From the NCBI GenBank assembly GCA_963727575.1, contig CAVSIA010000038.1:83551-147550 (forward strand): a DNA stretch of 64,000 nucleotides, written 5' to 3'. How positions within the stretch are numbered: position 1 is the first letter of the stretch; every line of letters begins with the position of its first letter. Made by a program: the position numbers and the translations under genes. Of this stretch, positions 59,797 to 64,000 are shown in pieces. The notes beneath the pieces are model-generated. The model did not search any database. It was given only the letters and a program-made list of their open reading frames with translations, and was not told the DNA's origin. Source of the stretch: JAHQVI01 sp963727575 (GTDB lineage: Bacteria > Pseudomonadota > Alphaproteobacteria > Rhizobiales > Rhodomicrobiaceae).

Positions 59797-60465
59797 ATGA
59801 GAAAGAGACTTGCAGCCTTCGCGTTCGTCGCCATCGCCGCCGGGGGCACCGCGCTCTATGCCGACGATAGGAAGCCGGTCGCCACCGAAGCACCGGCCGG
59901 CAGCTACACGCTCGATAAGGCGCATTCGAGCCTGATCTTCCGCGTCAACCATCTCGGCTTTTCCCACTTTACGGCGCGGTTCAAACGCTGGGACGCGACC
60001 CTGGCATTCGATCCCACCGATCCCGCGTCGATGAGCGTCACGGCCACCATCGAGCCGCTGTCGCTCGAAACCGACTATCCCGATCCCAAGTTCGACTTCA
60101 ACGCCATGCTCACCGGCGCCGAATGGCTGAACGCCGCCGCCTTCCCCAAGATGACGTTCACATCCACCAAGGTCGAGATGACGGGTGCCGACACCGCGAA
60201 GCTGACCGGCGAGATGGGCCTGCACGGCATCACGCATCCGGTCACGCTTGACGTCAAATTCAACGGCGGCTATGCCGGCCATCCGCTGGACCCGCACGGG
60301 CGCATCGGCTTTTCCGCCCACGGGTCGCTCAACCGCTCCGATTTCGGCATCGCCTTCGGCGTTCCCGCGCCAGGCACGACGATGGGCGTCAGCGATGAGG
60401 TCGAGATCATCATCGAAACAGAGTTCAACGGACCGCCGCTCAAGGGTGCGAAGGTAACGCAGTAA
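59797..60465 (+). CDS. YceI-family periplasmic lipid-binding protein
   Basis: About 222 residues with a signal peptide (RKRLAAFAFVAIAAGGTALYA) and the YceI lipocalin-like fold. Family marks are AGSYTLDKAHSSLIFRVNHLGFSHFTARFKRWDATLAFD, FPKMTFTSTKVE, GEMGLHGITHPVTLDVKFNG and GFSAHGSLNRSDFGIAFG. YceI proteins bind isoprenoid or other amphiphilic lipids in the periplasm. GGAGGG at 59784 favours the ATG at 59797 (another ATG is at 59791). It is followed by a strong bidirectional terminator. Confidence 0.92.
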   Translation: MRKRLAAFAFVAIAAGGTALYADDRKPVATEAPAGSYTLDKAHSSLIFRVNHLGFSHFTARFKRWDATLAFDPTDPASMSVTATIEPLSLETDYPDPKFDFNAMLTGAEWLNAAAFPKMTFTSTKVEMTGADTAKLTGEMGLHGITHPVTLDVKFNGGYAGHPLDPHGRIGFSAHGSLNRSDFGIAFGVPAPGTTMGVSDEVEIIIETEFNGPPLKGAKVTQ

Positions 60466-60494
60466 GGCCACCGAAACACCGAAGCCAAAGAAAA

Positions 60495-60516
60495 AGGGCG
60501 GGGGTGATCCCGCCCT
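60495..60516. terminator. Bidirectional intrinsic terminator
   Basis: An 8-bp stem (AGGGCGGG with CCCGCCCT) and 6-base loop between the convergent YceI and aldehyde oxidase genes. On the minus strand it is followed directly by a run of T, on the plus strand by CTTCTCGTT. The clearest terminator in the window, mainly for the minus-strand operon. Confidence 0.85.
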
Positions 60517-60539
60517 CTTCTCGTTCCGTAAGCCCGAAA

Positions 60540-62853
60540 TCAGGCGAGCTGATCGCCGATCGGCAATTGCCGGATGCGCTTGCCGGTCGCGGCAAAAATC
60601 GCATTGCACAGCGCCGGGGTGAACGGCGGCATGCCCGGTTCGCCGACGCCGGACGCCGGCACATCGACCGGATGATCGACGATGTGCACATTGGTCTCGG
60701 CCGGCAATTCATTGATGCGCAGGAGCTGGAAGTCGTTGAAATTGCTCTGCTCCACCGCACCGTCCTTGAGCGTGATCTCGCCATATTTGGCCAGCGTCAG
60801 GCCCATGACCGCCGCGCCCTCGATCTGCGAACGCACTCGCTCCGGATTGACGCAGAACCCGCAATCGATGGCCGTGTCGACGCGCGGCACGGTGATCTGG
60901 CCCTTGTCGTCGACCTTCACATGCACGACCGTGGCGACATAGCTGACGAACGAGCGATGCGCGGCGATGCCGAGCCCTTCGCCCTTCGGCAGCGTTTTGC
61001 CCCATCCGGCCTTCTCCGCCGCCATCTCGGCAACGCGCCGAAGCCGGCCGGTTTCGATCGGATAGGTCTCGAACGGCTCGCCATAGTCCCAGAACTCCGT
61101 GGTCACGGATTTGCGGGGATCGACGATGCGCTCCGGCCCGATCAGCTCGAGCAGCATATCCTTCGGGTCGCGTCCCAGCTCGTGGGCGAGCTCGGCGATG
61201 AACGACTGCGTCGACCAGGCATGGGCGACATTGTTCACCGACCGGAACCAGCCGATGCGGACATGGCTCTGCGCCTCGCCGCTCTCGACGCGGATGTTCG
61301 GCACGTTGAACGGTGCGTCGACGAGGCCGAGGCCCAGCTCGATGGCGCCGGGATGCTTCGGGTCCGGCATGAATAGCGCCATGAAGCTTGGCGAGGCGCT
61401 GCGGTGACGCCATGCGATGACCTTGTTGTCGGCGTCGAGCCCGGCTTCGAAACGCTCAGCCGTTACGGTATGGTAGAAGCCGTTGCGGATGTCGTCCTCG
61501 CGGGTCCACACCACCTTGACCGGCGCGCCGTCCATGGCCTTGGACACCAGCGCCGCCTCGATCGCGTAGTCGCATTTCGACTTCCGGCCGAAGCCGCCGC
61601 CGAGCAAAGTCTCATGCACGGTCACAGCCGAAGGGTCGACGCCGAGCGCCGCGGCGACATCGCCGCGAGCCCCGCCCGGACTTTGCAGCGGTGCCCACAG
61701 CTCCCATTTGCCGTCTTTCCCGCGCGCGGTCGCCGCCGGAGGCTCCATCGTGGCGTGAGCCAGATGCGGCGAATAATAGCTCTGGGTGAACACCTTCGCC
61801 GCCGAGCCGAGCGCGGCATCGACGTCGCCTTCGTTCCGCTCGACCTTGCCGGGCTTGGTGACGGCGTCCTCAAGCTTGGCCCGGTAGTCGGCCGAGTTAT
61901 AGGATTTGTTCGGTCCGTCATCCCAGGTGATCTTCAGCGCCTCGCGCCCCTTGATCGCCGCCCAGGTGTTCCTGGCGATGACCGCGACGCCGCCGAGCGG
62001 CGCGAACTTGCCGGGCATCGGCGTTCCGGGGATCGAGATGATCTTCTCGACGCCGGGCACCTTCTCCGCCTCGCTGGAGTCGAGCGAAGCCACCTTGCCG
62101 CCGACCACGGGCGGCCGGGCGATCACAGCGAACTTCATGCCCGGCAGCGTCACGTCCTGGCCGTAGATGGCCTTGCCGGTCGGTGATGTCGACCAGATCG
62201 GTGATGCGGACATTGCCCTTGCCCATGTAGCGGAAGGCGCTCTGCTCCTTGAGCTTCACGTTCGCCGCGTCGGGCACCGGCTGCTTGGCCGCGTCCGCGG
62301 CGAGATCGCCATAGCCGAGCTTGCGTCCGCTCGCCTTGTGCACCACCTCGTGGAGCTTGGCTTCGACCTCTCCGACATCCACGCCCCATTTGGCGGCCGC
62401 GGCGGCTTCCAGCATCATCCGTGCAGAGGCGCCGCATTGGCGCATCGGCTGGATGAAGTGGCGCGTCGTGCGCGAGCCGTCCGTGTCCTGGTTGCCGTAG
62501 ACCTCCTCGTCGCCCGGCGCCTGGACGATCTTCACGCGGGCCCAGTCGGCGTCGAGCTCATCGGCGATCATCATCGGCAGGCCGGTACGCGCGGCGCCCG
62601 TGCCCATCTCCGCACGCGCGGCGACGATGTTGACGGTGCCGTCCGGGTCGATGGAGACGAAGATCTTCGGGTCGCTGACCGTGCCGTGCGGCATGGCTGT
62701 CGCGCCGGTCGGATAGCTCTTGGCGAGCGCCGAGCGAACGCTCGGCAGCTGCAAGGCGAGCACGAGACCTCCGCCCGCTGCGATGCCCTTGAGCACGCCG
62801 CGACGGCTGACATTGGTAATCTGAATTTTGCGATGCGTGTCGAGTTCGGTCAT
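60540..62853 (-). CDS. Molybdenum aldehyde oxidase large subunit (isoquinoline 1-oxidoreductase beta type), frameshifted
   Basis: About 770 residues, molybdopterin subunit of the xanthine-dehydrogenase family, IorB type. A twin-arginine signal (SRRGVLKGIAAGGGLVLAL) shows export. It continues ARAEMGTGAARTGLPMMIADELDADW, GDEEVYGNQDTDGSRTTRHF, GKAIYGQDVTLPGMKFAVI, HATMEPPAATAR and ETLLGGGFGRKSKCDYAIEAALVS. Later come VRIGWFRSVNNVAHAWSTQSFI and DVPASGVGEPGMPPFTPALCNAIFAATGKRIRQLPI, with the catalytic Glu in GVGEPG. The frame shifts near 62180 between DITD and GKAIYG. It is encoded directly after the iron-sulfur subunit and ends at a strong terminator. Oxidises an aldehyde or N-heterocycle; substrate unknown. 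Confidence 0.9.
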
Positions 62854-62854
62854 G

Positions 62855-63307
62855 TCACGCTCCCGTAGCAGCGGCGCGAACGGCCGCATGGATGCGCTGA
62901 TAACAGCCGCAGCGGCAGAGGTTGCCGGACATGGCGCTGGAGATTTCCTCGTCGGTCGGCGAGGGCTTCTCGTTCAGCAGCGCGACGGCCTGCATGATCT
63001 GGCCGGCCTGGCAGTAGCCGCATTGCGGAACGCTGACCTGCTGCCAGGCAAGCTGCACGCGGTGCTGGTTGTTCGGATCGAGCCCTTCGATCGTGGTGAT
63101 CGATTTGCCTTCGGCGTCGGACATCGACATCATGCAGGCGCGCACCGCCTGACCGTCGACATGAACCGTGCAGGCGCCGCACAGGCCGACACCGCATCCG
63201 AATTTCGTACCGGTGAGCGTCAGCTCGTCGCGCAGATACCAGAGCAGCGGCATCGACGGATCCCCGTCAAAAGCCCGCTCCTGGCCATTCACGTTCAATT
63301 TCGTCAT
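62855..63307 (-). CDS. Aldehyde oxidase iron-sulfur subunit (isoquinoline 1-oxidoreductase alpha type)
   Basis: A 150-residue protein with two [2Fe-2S] clusters. The ferredoxin-like N-terminal cluster is bound in GTKFGCGVGLCGACTV and the C-terminal one in PQCGYCQAGQIM and SGNLCRCGCYQRI. It begins KLNVNGQERAFDGDPSMPLLWYLRDEL. No separate FAD subunit is present, as in the IorAB-type enzymes, so electrons probably pass to a cytochrome or quinone. GGGAGGAT precedes the start. The protein lacks its own signal and would be co-exported with the Tat-dependent large subunit. First gene of the two-gene operon. Confidence 0.93.
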   Translation of the reverse strand: MTKLNVNGQERAFDGDPSMPLLWYLRDELTLTGTKFGCGVGLCGACTVHVDGQAVRACMMSMSDAEGKSITTIEGLDPNNQHRVQLAWQQVSVPQCGYCQAGQIMQAVALLNEKPSPTDEEISSAMSGNLCRCGCYQRIHAAVRAAATGA

Positions 63308-63727
63308 CATATCCTCCCTAAACGCAGAACCCTTAGCCATTGGGATCGCTTCTTTTTTCACCCGCACCTCGGGCAAACAAAGCCGCCGATAGCTGGCTGG
63401 TTATTTTAATTTGAACTAATTAAACTTCGTTCTATCCGGCGAGACAGGGTACGCTTGATGTGAACCGCGTGCAAGATTGCAGATAAAGGCGCCCGATCGG
63501 GCAGCAAACATGCCTGCAGGTCTACGGCTTCATTCAGCCGGGCGAGCAACGACGCCCGCAAAGACGCTGATCAACGGGTGTCTGTTTGATGGTGCAACTA
63601 TTCGCGCCGGGTCAGGCCGCGGCTCAAAAGCGCCTTTGTATCCCAGCAAACAACCCTGAAAACGAGCCCCGCCGAAGGCCGGCGGGGCTGCCGTTGCTTA
63701 CGATCCGGTCAAGCCGTTCGCGATCAC
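63308..63727. other. Intergenic region with promoter and terminator
   Basis: About 420 bases between the aldehyde oxidase operon and the GMC gene, both on the minus strand. An AT-rich stretch near 63400-63440 (TTATTTTAATTTGAAC) is the likely promoter of the oxidase operon. The terminator of the GMC gene is at 63665-63689. Nothing else recognised. Confidence 0.5.
63665..63689 (-). terminator. Intrinsic terminator of the GMC oxidoreductase gene
   Basis: A perfect 10-bp GC-rich stem (AGCCCCGCCG with CGGCGGGGCT) and 5-base loop. On the minus strand it is followed by CGTTTTCAGG. It lies about 40 bases after the GMC stop codon. Confidence 0.8.
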
Positions 63728-64000
63728 TTACAGCTCGCCCTTCTTCATCCGGTCGGCGATATGGTCGGCCTGACGGATGGCGAGCGATACGATGGTCAGC
63801 GTCGGATTCTCGCTCCCGCCGGTGGTGAACTGGCTGCCGTCCGACACGAACAGGTTCGGCACGTCGTGCGCCTGCCCCCATTTGTTCACCACGCCGTCCC
63901 GCGGCTTCTCGCTCATCCGGTTGGTGCCCAGATTATGCGTCGAGGGATAGGGCGGCGTCGGGAAGGTGCGGACCGCGCCGACCGCGTCATAGACCGCGCT
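63728..64000 (-). CDS. GMC-family oxidoreductase, C-terminal end (partial)
   Basis: The last 90 residues of a flavin-dependent GMC oxidoreductase; the rest lies beyond the right edge. The C-terminal signature is clear: STHNLGTNRMSEKPRDGVVNK with the active-site His/Asn region, then VPNLFVSDGSQFTTGGSENPTLTIVSLAIRQADHI. This ending is typical of gluconate/sorbose/alcohol dehydrogenases of the GMC_oxred_C group. Its own terminator follows. Substrate unknown; a partner cytochrome or gamma subunit may lie outside the window. Confidence 0.85.
   Translation of the reverse strand, partial: SAVYDAVGAVRTFPTPPYPSTHNLGTNRMSEKPRDGVVNKWGQAHDVPNLFVSDGSQFTTGGSENPTLTIVSLAIRQADHIADRMKKGEL

Noticed and set aside
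1..64000. CRISPR arrays, tRNA or rRNA genes, insertion sequences, phage integration sites
   Set aside because: No regularly spaced repeats, no cloverleaf-like sequences, and no transposase or integrase motifs were seen on either strand.

Overview
The window is about 64 kb of GC-rich DNA with tightly packed operons. Gene content (LacI-regulated TRAP, TTT and ABC uptake systems, CoA-linked catabolism, aldehyde-oxidase-type enzymes, Tat-exported proteins) and two 115-bp palindromic elements of a kind common in rhizobial genomes point to an alphaproteobacterium, most likely Hyphomicrobiales (Bradyrhizobium/Xanthobacteraceae-like). No rRNA, tRNA, CRISPR array, transposase or integrase was seen.

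Layout. (1) 1-3.06 kb: a likely metal (zinc) ABC system, with an FtsX-type permease cut by the window edge, an ATPase, a His-rich DUF2796 (ZrgA-like) periplasmic protein and a DUF2946 protein. (2) 3.3-23.2 kb: an organosulfur regulon. A minus-strand run of thirteen genes starts near 17.3 kb: HpsN-like dehydrogenase, sulfatase, TRAP transporter DctPQM, SDR, YihU-like dehydrogenase, a biotin-dependent carboxylase (three genes), SDR, LacI regulator and BKACE. Divergent from it are the formylglycine-generating enzyme that matures the sulfatase, a gamma-glutamyltransferase homologue and an SsuABC/TauABC-like transporter. An identical 14-base LacI-type operator sits in the divergent promoter region and before the ABC transporter. 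(3) 23.2-34.25 kb: a nearly complete sulfoacetate pathway, with TTT transporter TctABC, acylating sulfoacetaldehyde dehydrogenase SauS, a SucCD-type ADP-forming CoA ligase, sulfoacetaldehyde acetyltransferase Xsc and acetate kinase, plus a divergent LacI regulator. (4) 34.4-39.7 kb: an SPFH protein, two putative cell-wall hydrolases and a Tat-exported DUF1353 protein. (5) 39.7-48 kb: a sugar-acid locus (KdgK, KDPG/KDPGal aldolase, LacI regulator, methylglyoxal synthase) with an ABC sugar importer, tied together by a TGGTAGCGCTACCA-type operator. (6) 48.1-54.5 kb: an acyl-CoA degradation operon (racemase, acyl-CoA dehydrogenase, enoyl-CoA hydratase, thiolase, acyl-CoA ligase). (7) 54.6-60.5 kb: a MORN-type protein, a chemoreceptor with PilZ domain, a zinc-ribbon/TPR/cytochrome c protein, a HisC-like aminotransferase and YceI. 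(8) 60.5-64 kb: a two-subunit molybdenum aldehyde oxidase and the end of a GMC oxidoreductase.

How the parts work together. Regions 2 and 3 look like a C2/C3 organosulfur catabolic island: sulfonates or sulfate esters enter by three transporter types, are oxidised or hydrolysed in the cytosol, and at least sulfoacetate is carried to sulfite plus acetyl phosphate.

Caution on the sequence: at least twelve genes with otherwise well conserved products carry single-base frameshifts, mostly an extra or missing G/C in a short run, and they are very dense between 6.2 and 9.5 kb. Sequencing or assembly error is the simplest explanation, but true decay of the carboxylase genes cannot be excluded. Affected genes are listed as one CDS spanning the frames.
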